A stretch of DNA of 10,583 nt from contig CAKOGP040002048.1 in the NCBI GenBank assembly GCA_933822405.4, positions 1 to 10,583 on the forward strand, read 5' to 3'. The translations under genes and the position numbers were made by a program. The stretch comes from Cylindrotheca closterium (lineage: Eukaryota > Bacillariophyta > Bacillariophyceae > Bacillariales > Bacillariaceae). The notes beneath the pieces are model-generated. The model did not search any database and had not been told where the DNA came from. It was given only the letters and a program-made list of their open reading frames with translations. Below are positions 1 through 7,647 of this stretch, piece by piece; within the stretch, counting starts at the first letter, position 1; each line of letters begins with the position of its first letter.

Positions 1-1000
1 ATCGACGTGGTTGGAAGGAAGGAGAGGTCACCGCTGGGGCCCCCAGAGTCGCTTCCAGGTCAATGTCAATCCAGAGTCCCCTGTGGTCCGACTTAAAATA
101 CTGCTGAAAGTCCAAGTATCCACCTGCAGTTACACGGACGCTGTCGGTCACAAATATACCATCGATGGGAGTATCCGTCGTCCGACTTTGGGTTGTTGCT
201 GGGTAAGGGCCCTGATGTCGGCGTAAGATGGCCTCGGTCAGGCCTTCTGACCGCATCTCTTGGCGGAAGGAAGAGGGAGAGTTGTAGGAGACATCTTCGT
301 TTGCATCTAACCCAAGGAGAATCTCACACCCTTCCGCTTTCCATTGTTTGATCAGGTCCACCAAATCCAGTGTGAGCTTGTCACGGGGATCCATAGTCAC
401 CCCCTTGCTCAGCCAGTAATTCCGTTGATAGTTCCAAACACTACCAGCATTGGTACCTTCCTTGTTCGGACGATATGCCGAGACCACCACAAGATCTAAA
501 GGACCAGCCGGGGGCCCATCAGTCTGAGACTCCTGTTGTCGGATGTCCCTACCCCGGATCTTGATCCAAGAGAACCTGCCTAGCCCTGTCTCATCTTTGC
601 CGCGTGACTTTGCACGGCGCGCGACCTTGTTGAGTAATGTAGCAGAACATCCGCCCCATTGATGCGCCGAGGGAGTTGGAAACTCCTGGTGTTTGTAGTA
701 AGACACTGAAGAGAAATGTCCCTGGTCAGTGAAGGACTTGACCTGATCAAACCACTTTTGTCCTCTGGGCACTGCTGACCATTGAAGGTTAACTTCAGCC
801 AGCAATGTAATGCCCACTCTCTCATCAGTCCAACACTTGACGAGCCCTTTCTGTTTCTCATGTGTCATGGGAAATGGAAGACCCTGAACATTTTGAAAAT
901 GGACCCGGGTAACGTGAGGAGACTTCTGGCGTGAGTCATCGCCGAAGTAGTTACCGGGAGGGAGAGAGTTTAAATAAGCATCCAGCGAGGAGTGGGCCAC
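1..1000 (-). CDS. LINE ORF2, N-terminal endonuclease (partial, runs off left edge)
   Basis: This frame is open for 333 codons, from just after a TAG at 1001-1003 to the window edge. It encodes an endonuclease/exonuclease/phosphatase domain of the APE type, which nicks target DNA for target-primed reverse transcription. Visible motifs, numbered from the codon at 1000, are FQNVQGL (Asn37), LLAEVN (Glu69), QWGGCSATLLNK (114-125), SAYRPN (174-179), LGLDANED (Asp232 and Asn234), PIDGIF (278-283) and SDHRGLW (304-310). All the usual catalytic positions are present, so the nuclease looks intact. The RT expected downstream is outside the window. No ATG precedes the domain: the first in-frame Met (868) lies after the catalytic Asn. 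The start is therefore unknown; GTG at 1000, directly after the TAG, is only the first open codon. The pattern resembles EN domains of diatom non-LTR elements (recalled, not searched). Confidence 0.88.
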   Translation of the reverse strand, partial: MAHSSLDAYLNSLPPGNYFGDDSRQKSPHVTRVHFQNVQGLPFPMTHEKQKGLVKCWTDERVGITLLAEVNLQWSAVPRGQKWFDQVKSFTDQGHFSSVSYYKHQEFPTPSAHQWGGCSATLLNKVARRAKSRGKDETGLGRFSWIKIRGRDIRQQESQTDGPPAGPLDLVVVSAYRPNKEGTNAGSVWNYQRNYWLSKGVTMDPRDKLTLDLVDLIKQWKAEGCEILLGLDANEDVSYNSPSSFRQEMRSEGLTEAILRRHQGPYPATTQSRTTDTPIDGIFVTDSVRVTAGGYLDFQQYFKSDHRGLWIDIDLEATLGAPAVTSPSFQPRR

Positions 1001-1085
1001 CTAGCTGGATGTGTGTTGGTTGCGTAGATTTTGACCTCGGCCTTCCGTCAAACGTCGCAACCTTGCGTGACGGCACCGTTGGTGG

Positions 1086-3218
1086 TTAGGGACCACCGCC
1101 GGGGGGGCCACCCCCACTGTCAGCCGATGATGTTGCCTTGCTGGAGGAGGGGCTTGACGAACGGTGCTTGCCTGTGACCGATGCTTGTTCCGCCATTTTG
1201 GCCTCCAATTCAAGGATACGAGCATCCATGGCAGCCTCCGCATCCTTAGCTTGAGCCAGTTCTTCCGCCGCAGTCTCTAATTCCGTGCAAACGTCGTTGA
1301 CATCCGCTTTCATGTTCTCCAATAGTGCTGCCATATTTGCCGCGCTGCCTACTGTAGCCCCGTCATCCATATCCTTGGCAGCTGGCATCGACAGGTCAAT
1401 CGTGATGGTGCCCTCAAATTCCGGAGAAGCCTGCTCTGCCGCGAGGAGCTTCTCAATCCACTCATTATCATCCTTCTCCACTTGCTGGTCCAAATCGACG
1501 TCCCGCTCATACTCCGAGATTGCACGATGTTGGCTTTGGTCCCAGATCATAGCGTTGGTAACCGTTCGATTATAATGGTCCAAGCAGAGCCAGGTGCGGC
1601 ATGTCTTCCTCTGGTGCTTCAGGTCCTGCCATAACTCAAGGTGAGAAATAAGGAAGGCCACCAGGTTCTTGAGAACTTCCTGTGCCAATGAGGCAAACTT
1701 TTGGCGCACCACGAACACATAGAAGCCATCAATTGGGCCTGGTAGGATCATTTGGAAGAGACCGGCTGGGCCCTGGTTCAGTTCCGCATCCATTGCCGCC
1801 AGCCATGCGCTGCGATCAAATGCCTCAGTGACCAGGGGCTGCTCAGATGCAGAAAGTTTTGCCCGAGCGGAAGACTCCGTAGGAGGGTTGGTTGCTGACT
1901 GGGGTGTAGACTTCAGTGCAGGAGTAGGCCGTGGAAGAGGGGTGGGGGGAGTAGCCTGAGGCGTCTCCGTAGGTTTCTCAAGAGGTTGCTTGGCCCGGCG
2001 ATTCTTAGACCCCTTGCGACTGGAACGCTTGGTGGATGGGGCGGGTAGAGTTGGCTGAGCTGTGGTGGGGTCAGTTACACTTGGGTTGGCCGATGTCGGT
2101 TCTGGAGGAGTAGAAGACACGGAAGGTGGCAATGGAGAGTCTGGAGTGTCGGCATCCTGTGTGGCTGATTGTTCAGGCTGAGCAGGTGGAGGTTTCTTGA
2201 CCGCTGGTATGCACTGAATCGCGTAGAGGAATTGGAGGAGGGATTTGCCCTTGCCCTGTTTGCAGTACTTGGGAATGAAGACCTTGGTCAGCATGCCTTG
2301 GATAGGAAACAGTGGAGCCAGGGAGGTGCAGGTCTGGGAGGTAGTGTCATGGGTGTTGATGAGTTTCCCAATGATGCCATTCCACTGCCCCCCTGGTTGC
2401 GCAAGGTCACCTAGGTGACCCTTCGTAATGGCCCCCCAGTCGTAGACAAACTGAGTCCGGGCACCAAACGGCATGTGACACTTCTTTGTTTCTGGCCTGA
2501 GCCATGCAAAGAGGGCCCGTGCCACTCTATCCACGTCAGAAGCAGCTACCCAAATGTGCCACGCTTTTGGACCCTTGGAGGGCATCCATTTTTGGCCCGC
2601 CGTACCGGGGTTCTGTGGCCACGCAGGTTCTAGGGCTATAGCTCTCTTGAAGGTGAAGTGACGCATGAGCTCGCGTTCAAGTGCCGATCTCCCAATCCCC
2701 ATGGGGTAGTTCAGTAGCCAACCGATTCGGACAGGATCACTAACTAGCAGCGGGGAACAGAAGACGCCTGCATGCGTGCCGGTGATCTCGAAACATTGAC
2801 CCAGTAGTCGGGACATGTCGTCCAGAGAAGAATTGTGGGCGACGCGAATGCGGGTGCAAAGAGTCTTGGAGCCGGGGTTCTTAGCGTTGTAGCCAAATTG
2901 GGCGCCATTATTCCAGGACCAGTCAATGTAGGGCTTGAGCTTCTTGTAGGTGAGCTCCTCCACTTTCTCCTTAGAGGTCAGCCACAACTTCTTGTCCCGT
3001 ACACGGAGTTCGCTCACCGGAAGAATGACCAAGTCGCCCTCAGCGTTGTCCATAGCCATAGACAGAACCGAGACCATTTCTTCAGTGAAACACTTTTCAA
3101 TAGACCCACCCTCAGATGTGTCGCCATCCCATTCATAGTTGATTGTAGCGCAGAGGAACTGGGCGTTCGAGCGAGGAAGCCCAGTCAAATTCATCTGTGT
3201 CACTTTGCGGGCTTTCAT
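1086..3218 (-). CDS. LINE ORF1, C-terminal 710-residue part, unknown function
   Basis: This is a 710-codon ORF with ATG at 3218 and TAA at 1086-1088. The frame is also open upstream to a TAA at 3324-3326, and the extra 35 codons (charged, helix-like, including KYLSEEMKARK) look coding, so the ATG may be internal to a longer protein. Residues 1-340 form a mixed alpha/beta-looking block containing TRIRVAHNS (122-130), RIGWLLNY (164-171), KAWHIWVAA (218-226) and PFGARTQFV (250-258). Residues 340-455 are a Pro/Ser/Thr-rich linker with a basic patch, KRSSRKGSKNRRAK (397-410). Residues 456-600 form a second folded block. Residues 625-680 are a likely coiled coil, and the tail is Ser/Gly-rich. The block layout recalls ORF1-like proteins of diatom retroelements, but I cannot name a domain. 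It lies just upstream of the endonuclease ORF, so an RNA-binding ORF1 role is inferred. Confidence 0.75.
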   Translation of the reverse strand: MKARKVTQMNLTGLPRSNAQFLCATINYEWDGDTSEGGSIEKCFTEEMVSVLSMAMDNAEGDLVILPVSELRVRDKKLWLTSKEKVEELTYKKLKPYIDWSWNNGAQFGYNAKNPGSKTLCTRIRVAHNSSLDDMSRLLGQCFEITGTHAGVFCSPLLVSDPVRIGWLLNYPMGIGRSALERELMRHFTFKRAIALEPAWPQNPGTAGQKWMPSKGPKAWHIWVAASDVDRVARALFAWLRPETKKCHMPFGARTQFVYDWGAITKGHLGDLAQPGGQWNGIIGKLINTHDTTSQTCTSLAPLFPIQGMLTKVFIPKYCKQGKGKSLLQFLYAIQCIPAVKKPPPAQPEQSATQDADTPDSPLPPSVSSTPPEPTSANPSVTDPTTAQPTLPAPSTKRSSRKGSKNRRAKQPLEKPTETPQATPPTPLPRPTPALKSTPQSATNPPTESSARAKLSASEQPLVTEAFDRSAWLAAMDAELNQGPAGLFQMILPGPIDGFYVFVVRQKFASLAQEVLKNLVAFLISHLELWQDLKHQRKTCRTWLCLDHYNRTVTNAMIWDQSQHRAISEYERDVDLDQQVEKDDNEWIEKLLAAEQASPEFEGTITIDLSMPAAKDMDDGATVGSAANMAALLENMKADVNDVCTELETAAEELAQAKDAEAAMDARILELEAKMAEQASVTGKHRSSSPSSSKATSSADSGGGPPGGGP

Positions 3219-3580
3219 TTCTTCAGAGAGGTACTTGGTCCGAATAGCAGCCTTCTTCTGTGAGGCGGCAACATATAAGTGAGTTGCTTCTTCACGGACA
3301 GAGGAGCTGGAGGTCGAGGAGGGTTAGGAGGCTCAGTCTTTGACAAGTAAGAGTTGATCAATACTGTTGCCGAGGGGTCGTTGGCCCGCTGAGCTGGGGC
3401 AGGTGACTTCCCCACAACCACTTCAGTAGGAGGTTGATCCGAATTCAATGGTGCAGAAAAGTCTGGAGCCGACTGAACGGACTCCGACCCATCGTTGTCG
3501 GACCAATAAGCAAACTCGCCGTTGACTAGTTTATTGGTGGGGCTAATTACCGATGGCTCGTTGTGTCCATCATCACCGAA
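3215..3580 (-). pseudogene. LINE ORF1 middle segment in a third frame (linker)
   Basis: This frame is open between TGA at 3581-3583 and TGA at 3215-3217. It has no convincing ATG; the 77-residue ORF within it starts at a TTG. It reads as an acidic then Pro/Ser-rich linker, for example NGEFAYWSDNDGSE and PPNPPRPPAPL. It overlaps the end of the preceding ORF (stop 3547-3549) and the start of the following one. About the last 28 codons lose this character (LLFGPSTSLKK), while the next frame over looks coding from about 3310. The most likely reading is that one long ORF1 passes through this frame and has been broken on either side by single-base changes. Separate ORFs linked by recoding are the alternative. 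Its terminal TGA overlaps the next ATG as ATGA. Confidence 0.5.
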
Positions 3581-4506
3581 TCATCCTTATCGGGGGCAAC
3601 AGAGTCGCGAACTGGTTTTGGAGTAGCATCCGGAAAGAACCCTCGCGCAGGTGAGCGAGGGTCAATTGGAGCTGATTTGCGTTCCGTTGATGGGTCCAGA
3701 TCGCGCTCACGTTTTTGGCCCTTGGCTGCTGAGCGACGCTCAGCCAATTCCGTTACTACCGTCGTCGTGTCGGGTTCGGTCCACGGGTGGCCTAGAAGTT
3801 CAACCGCAATGGCCCACACTTTAGCCAGAGGACGTAGTTCCAGTAGTAAACGAGGCTCGACCTCCAAAGTAAAATCCCAATACCGATTGAAAAACGTAGT
3901 CTCCTCCATCGGGTCGTCCAAAGGAAAAATCACCAGAGGATCTTGTACCGCCAGCCCAAGAATCAGTCCTCGGCCATAGACGACGAGCTCCCGATCGTTT
4001 CCAATAAATTCGTCCTTGATGTCTCGGTCAAACGCAGCTCGAATGTGTTGCTCGACCAAGTTCCAGTCCCCATCACAAATCTGTAGTAGCTTCTCGGCTG
4101 CTTCCTCCCAGGATTCAGTCGCCGGAGGATCTACGAAATTTTCAGAATACCCTTCGCACCAAGGCCAGTGGAAATCGGGCTCGTTCTCCCATGCCGAGAA
4201 CAGCTCGTTTCCAAAGACCACTTCTTTTTTATTGTTGTGTTGACCAGGAGCACGGTGGATTGTGCATAAATAGGCAAGGGTTTGCAGGTTCCACTGAGAC
4301 GAATCGATGTTCTGGACGATGCGATCGTACTTCAGTGGATTCTTGACCTCCTCCATCTCGGTGTCGCTGTTGTTGTTGACGATTGGAGGGTCCAAATCGT
4401 CGGATTCCCTTTTTGATCGAATTTCGACTCGACCCTGAGTAAGAGCAGTAGAATTAACAGGTTTATCAGCGATTGCCACTTTCTTGTTGTTCTTGGACTT
4501 TCCCAT
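3547..4506 (-). CDS. LINE ORF1, N-terminal 319-residue part, unknown function
   Basis: I chose the ATG at 4506 because its context is strong (A at -3, G at +4) and the protein begins with a basic stretch, MGKSKNNKKV, typical of nucleic-acid-binding ORF1 proteins. The frame is open further upstream, but that part is element leader and copia sequence. Residues 60-245 look like a compact, mostly helical domain rich in Trp, Glu and Leu, with ENEPDFHWPWCEGY (107-120) and a Leu-rich run at 218-240 (PRLLLELRPLAKVWAIAVELL). Residues 253-319 are charged and Pro-rich, ending at TAA 3547-3549. I recognise no domain, zinc knuckle or RRM. The next frame continues as a linker, so this ORF probably ended further downstream in the ancestor. 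It is the first ORF of the LINE and shares its strand with ORF2. Confidence 0.65.
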   Translation of the reverse strand: MGKSKNNKKVAIADKPVNSTALTQGRVEIRSKRESDDLDPPIVNNNSDTEMEEVKNPLKYDRIVQNIDSSQWNLQTLAYLCTIHRAPGQHNNKKEVVFGNELFSAWENEPDFHWPWCEGYSENFVDPPATESWEEAAEKLLQICDGDWNLVEQHIRAAFDRDIKDEFIGNDRELVVYGRGLILGLAVQDPLVIFPLDDPMEETTFFNRYWDFTLEVEPRLLLELRPLAKVWAIAVELLGHPWTEPDTTTVVTELAERRSAAKGQKRERDLDPSTERKSAPIDPRSPARGFFPDATPKPVRDSVAPDKDDSVMMDTTSHR

Positions 4507-4640
4507 TGTCAGTTTTGATGCAAAAAGGAGGAGCGAGTTTCGTTTCGCTACAGAAAAATTGTGTAGGCGAAGTACCGAAAGTGATGTTTGTAGGACCCGG
4601 ATATGCGTGTTGCTTTTGTATTTTTGTTTTTTCGGAATAT
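4507..4640 (-). other. LINE 5' leader and junction with copia A
   Basis: On the minus strand, copia RT sequence (ADPDVYYMPMTRPDD, codons down to about 4641) stops matching the family near here. It gives way to an A-rich stretch and about 130 bases of leader before the ORF1 ATG. The exact breakpoint is unclear within a few bases (about 4636-4641), because the target-site duplication lies at the LINE's other end, outside the window. There are no stops in the frame leading into ORF1. Confidence 0.55.
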
Positions 4641-4695
4641 CATCAGGTCTTGTCATTGGCATGTAATATACGTCAGGGTCGGCCAAGCAAGGTTT
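4641..4695 (-). pseudogene. Copia A RT fragment after the TAG stop
   Basis: After TAG at 4696-4698 the same frame continues as KPCLADPDVYYMPMTRPDD. This is the conserved copia RT segment just ahead of the YxDD catalytic loop. Family members usually have Tyr where the TAG stands (LG-Y-KP), so this is probably a nonsense change of a TAT or TAC codon. The fragment ends at the LINE insertion, so the RT active site is cut off. Confidence 0.75.
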
Positions 4696-7644
4696 CTATC
4701 CCAGATTTTGCATATACTCCGAGAGGAATGTTCTGTAGTCATGTCCAGCGGCCCGTAATCCATATAATGCGCGTACAACAATAGCTTGGCGGCCTTCGTC
4801 CTTCCCAAATTCAGGGCCACAAACTGTCCAAATCTTTTCACTGACAAGAGGCGCTGTCAAGTAGGCATTCTGGATGTCAGCAGCTTTGACTTCCAATGCA
4901 TTTAAAGCGGCAAGTGTTAGAGCAATTTGGACAGATTCACGAGATACAACGCTTGAGTAAGTTACGCTAGGGCATGGTGCCTCAGTCATGTGGCCACCAG
5001 CAACCAGTCGGCATTTTCGGCGGAGGGTTTCCATTTTGATATCAAAAACAATATGGCGCTTGATTTTGGTGTGCCCAACTGGTGCTTTGTCTTCCTCGTT
5101 GAGCATCTTGAAAGCCACACGAACATTGCTCATCTCCTTCCCAAGGGCCTGTTCCCACAAGTCGTTGCCATTGATTCGATCAAGTTCACGGGCTTCTTGG
5201 ACTGTCTTGGGAATTCTGATGCCACATTTGTGTGTTCGCTTGTGGTATCGGCTCTTGACTTTGGCAATGATTGCATTTCGTTTCTTCAAGATGTATGGAA
5301 CCCACCACTTGAATGCAGGTAGGTGATCTATTCCAGTTGCGACGGAATACTCAGCAACCTCACTGGGGAAAGATTCCTTGAGATCAGACAGTCGCTCCCA
5401 AGTAGTGGTACCGTCCTTCCATTGGACACAAAGCTGCCATCCTTTTGTGGTACGTTTCTGGACAAGTCGTCCATGGTATCGGAATCTGTCGTTGCCAGGT
5501 TGGATTGCAGTTTTGTCTGTCTTATGGTCAATGATGGAGTCGAGCAGGAGGAATTGATTGCCGTTCTCATCACATTGCAGGTACATTCCCTCAGCAAGTA
5601 CGTTTGCTGCATAAGTGGCTTCAGCCCCATCAGGGAATTCAACGGTAGACGTGCGAGTGTCCAGCATGGGGACAGCATGCCCATTTCCTCTAAGACTTCC
5701 GTCTGCTTCCCTCTTTCGTCCAGTGACCTTTCCAGTTACCATCTTGTCCCCTCTAGCAAGCAGCACTTCAGCATTGAGGTATCGATCATAGTAGTCGAGC
5801 TGTTGCTCATCCCTGTCAGGCATTAGATCCAATCCTTCTCCAGAGTCATCCTCATAACGATCATATGTAGGGGTGAGATCGTCCTCACTGAAATCTTCAG
5901 GCTTTGCCTTGTCACCCAACTTGTCATTCACATTGGTATTGAAGTCATTATGTAGGCGTTTCTTGACGTCGTCAGCCATTTCTTCGGATGTTAGGGCTCT
6001 GAAGGTTGAGGTGTGGTGGTAATTCCCGTTGTGCTTAAGTATCTTTCCAGTCAAGAGGGATCCGATTCCAGGACTTGGTCCCAAGTATCGTCCAAGAGAC
6101 ATCTTATCATCAGGAAATTTTGCAGTCTCATCGTAGTATTTTACCCACTGATACCATTGGAAATCACACCATGGACCAATGTTTGCAGTCTGTCCAGTCA
6201 TAACAGTCTCCGGCACCTCCCCATCCAAGTTGTATATGTTAAGGGCGGTGTGAGATCGGATGTAGGCCCGAAGTTCCAAACAATCATCCCATAGCCTCTT
6301 TGGCATTCCAGTACGGAGCATGACTCGTGTAGTGTCTTTCTTCAGCTCCCTGATTGTGCCTTCAGCAGTGTTTTGCCATGGTGAATAAGGCTCAGTCGTG
6401 CGGAAGTCACATCCAGCTTGTCGCACACGTTTCTTATAGTCCCCACTGACAAACTCCTTTGCTCCATCAACTATCAAGGCCGGTGGAACGCCGTCCCTGT
6501 TGAATAAGGTGGATAGCGCTTCAGGTGCTTGTCCTTTTGTTCGAAGTGGATGGGCCCGGCACCAGCCATTGTCGGCACCAAAAATATGTGCGTATTCATT
6601 CATTCTCTTGGACTTCACATCCGCTTTCATCAGATCGCCATATAGGTTGTGATTTAATTGTCGGAGTCGGATGAAGCGATCGTTTGTTGGTCGTCTCCTG
6701 GTCAGGGATGGGTGTAGTATAGTCCTAGCTCCTCGTTGGGTAGTTGCTTGGATTGTCTTTGTGGCTGCTTTGATCCCAATCCCCCAGTTGCGTGCTAGCT
6801 TGATCGCGTCAACTGCAGGGCCTTTGTATGCGGACCAAACAGAAGAGATTTGAACCATGTCACTCAGTTGTTGTGAGAAGTGATGGTCGTTCAATCTGGG
6901 ATCAATTTTGTGTAGGATAGCATGTTCTTGGGAAATGGTTTCGGAGATGATGTGTGGATTATTGGTGGAGAGTTCAGAATAGAGCGGTGAAATGAAGTGT
7001 CGGTCTTTCAGATCCCCTCTCTCCAGCAATCTTCCGGCATTGTCGACCAGAGAGTCTTCAACAAGTTGGTATTTGGTGGTGCGGGGGTCCCAGTCGGGTG
7101 CGTCGGCGGTGAGGGAGACATGTTCGCAGTTGGCGTATTCGGCGGCGGTGGGCTTGCGGACATTTAGATAGGAAATGGTGCCGTGGATGCGTAGCGGGAG
7201 GCGGGTAATATTGTCGGGATCGTCAGATGGGGCAAGGATGCAGTGGTCGTTGTCATTGGGGCAGGCAGTAAGGAATTTTGGGCGGTCATTAATGGTAACA
7301 TCGTTTGTCCGTGATTGCATTGTGCTCAAAAGATGGTGGTCCATATTCGGGACATGGATGGCTTGATGGAGGACGAGGATGATGGTTTCACCGGTGGTTG
7401 GTCGATCGTATGCAATAGCAGCAGTGACAACCTCAAGTTGGCGGCTAGTGGTGGAAGGATCATAGCCACAGACATCCACAACCTTTCCAGAGCGCGAGAC
7501 GATCATCGCTTGGGATCCGACACAAGTGGTGTCAGCGTGGGAGTCCAGTTCTAGCGTGGTCTCTTCTGCAAGCGGGCTGGTCTGGGTAATTGCAATAGTC
7601 CGGATGGCGCTGATGGTGCGAAGCTGGACAATTCGGGGCTGGCT
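4696..7644 (-). CDS. pol: Copia A pol: protease, integrase, chromodomain-like segment, partial RT
   Basis: This is a continuous frame from the codon after the gag TGA (7645-7647) to TAG at 4696-4698. The first ATG is at 7506, but the protease motif lies upstream of it, so that ATG is not the true start; pol is presumably part of a Gag-Pol polyprotein. In order: protease ELDSHADTTCVG (catalytic Asp codon 7543-7545). Integrase core, numbered from the 7506 Met: LMKADVKSK (Asp296), ALIVDGAKEF (Asp347), then TEPYSPWQNTAEGTIREL (Glu382), a DDE triad with roughly 35-residue spacing. An acidic linker follows at 505-575. A chromodomain-like stretch lies at about 674-725. RT starts near 785, with KCRLVAGGHM, AADIQNAYLTAP (first catalytic Asp878) and RALYGLRAAGHDYR. 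YxDD and RNase H are missing because of the stop and the LINE insertion. The copy is inactive as it stands. Confidence 0.92.
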   Translation of the reverse strand, partial: SQPRIVQLRTISAIRTIAITQTSPLAEETTLELDSHADTTCVGSQAMIVSRSGKVVDVCGYDPSTTSRQLEVVTAAIAYDRPTTGETIILVLHQAIHVPNMDHHLLSTMQSRTNDVTINDRPKFLTACPNDNDHCILAPSDDPDNITRLPLRIHGTISYLNVRKPTAAEYANCEHVSLTADAPDWDPRTTKYQLVEDSLVDNAGRLLERGDLKDRHFISPLYSELSTNNPHIISETISQEHAILHKIDPRLNDHHFSQQLSDMVQISSVWSAYKGPAVDAIKLARNWGIGIKAATKTIQATTQRGARTILHPSLTRRRPTNDRFIRLRQLNHNLYGDLMKADVKSKRMNEYAHIFGADNGWCRAHPLRTKGQAPEALSTLFNRDGVPPALIVDGAKEFVSGDYKKRVRQAGCDFRTTEPYSPWQNTAEGTIRELKKDTTRVMLRTGMPKRLWDDCLELRAYIRSHTALNIYNLDGEVPETVMTGQTANIGPWCDFQWYQWVKYYDETAKFPDDKMSLGRYLGPSPGIGSLLTGKILKHNGNYHHTSTFRALTSEEMADDVKKRLHNDFNTNVNDKLGDKAKPEDFSEDDLTPTYDRYEDDSGEGLDLMPDRDEQQLDYYDRYLNAEVLLARGDKMVTGKVTGRKREADGSLRGNGHAVPMLDTRTSTVEFPDGAEATYAANVLAEGMYLQCDENGNQFLLLDSIIDHKTDKTAIQPGNDRFRYHGRLVQKRTTKGWQLCVQWKDGTTTWERLSDLKESFPSEVAEYSVATGIDHLPAFKWWVPYILKKRNAIIAKVKSRYHKRTHKCGIRIPKTVQEARELDRINGNDLWEQALGKEMSNVRVAFKMLNEEDKAPVGHTKIKRHIVFDIKMETLRRKCRLVAGGHMTEAPCPSVTYSSVVSRESVQIALTLAALNALEVKAADIQNAYLTAPLVSEKIWTVCGPEFGKDEGRQAIVVRALYGLRAAGHDYRTFLSEYMQNLG
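5332..5487 (-). other. Chromodomain-like segment in copia A pol
   Basis: Residues about 674-725 of pol read as a short beta-rich module, with FRYHGRLVQKRTTKGWQLC followed by VQWKDGTTTWERLSDLKES and a helix EVAEYSVATGI. The aromatic residues, the V-x-W-K-(D/G) strand and the W-E-x-L-x-x-L turn match the chromodomain pattern. It lies between integrase and RT. Its role, if it binds chromatin, would be target choice; this is inference from pattern only. Confidence 0.5.
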
Positions 7645-7647
7645 TCA
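7645..7647 (-). other. In-frame TGA between copia A gag and pol
   Basis: Gag ends ...RGQPGDNN, then TGA, then the same frame continues SQPRIVQL... into the protease. The base after the stop is A (TGA-AGC-CAG), not the classic leaky TGA-C context. It could be a nonsense change of CGA, or a programmed readthrough site. Confidence 0.7.

Larger units (their letters stand above)
1..4640 (-). mobile_element. Non-LTR (LINE-type) retrotransposon, 5' part, inserted in copia A RT
   Basis: The element comprises a leader, an ORF1 region (4506-1086, in three frames) and an ORF2 beginning with an APE-type endonuclease (1000-1). It interrupts the copia A reverse transcriptase between the DPDVYY motif and the catalytic YxDD motif, which is absent from the window. 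No LTR, PBS or polypurine tract is seen at its start, which fits a non-LTR element. It has the same orientation as the host copia. RT, 3' tail and target-site duplication are beyond the left edge. The clade cannot be assigned without RT. Confidence 0.75.

Noticed and set aside
580..861. Minus-strand 93-codon ORF
   Set aside because: It is in a different frame from the endonuclease, whose motifs run unbroken through the same bases.
1001..1243. Minus-strand 80-codon ORF ending at 1001
   Set aside because: It overlaps the coiled coil and tail of the 710-residue ORF in another frame, has a composition unlike a protein, and ends at the TAG before ORF2.
2835..3263. Plus-strand 142-codon ORF
   Set aside because: It is antisense to the 710-residue ORF and has no recognisable features.
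5323..5826. Plus-strand 167-codon ORF
   Set aside because: It is antisense to the strongly conserved copia pol frame.
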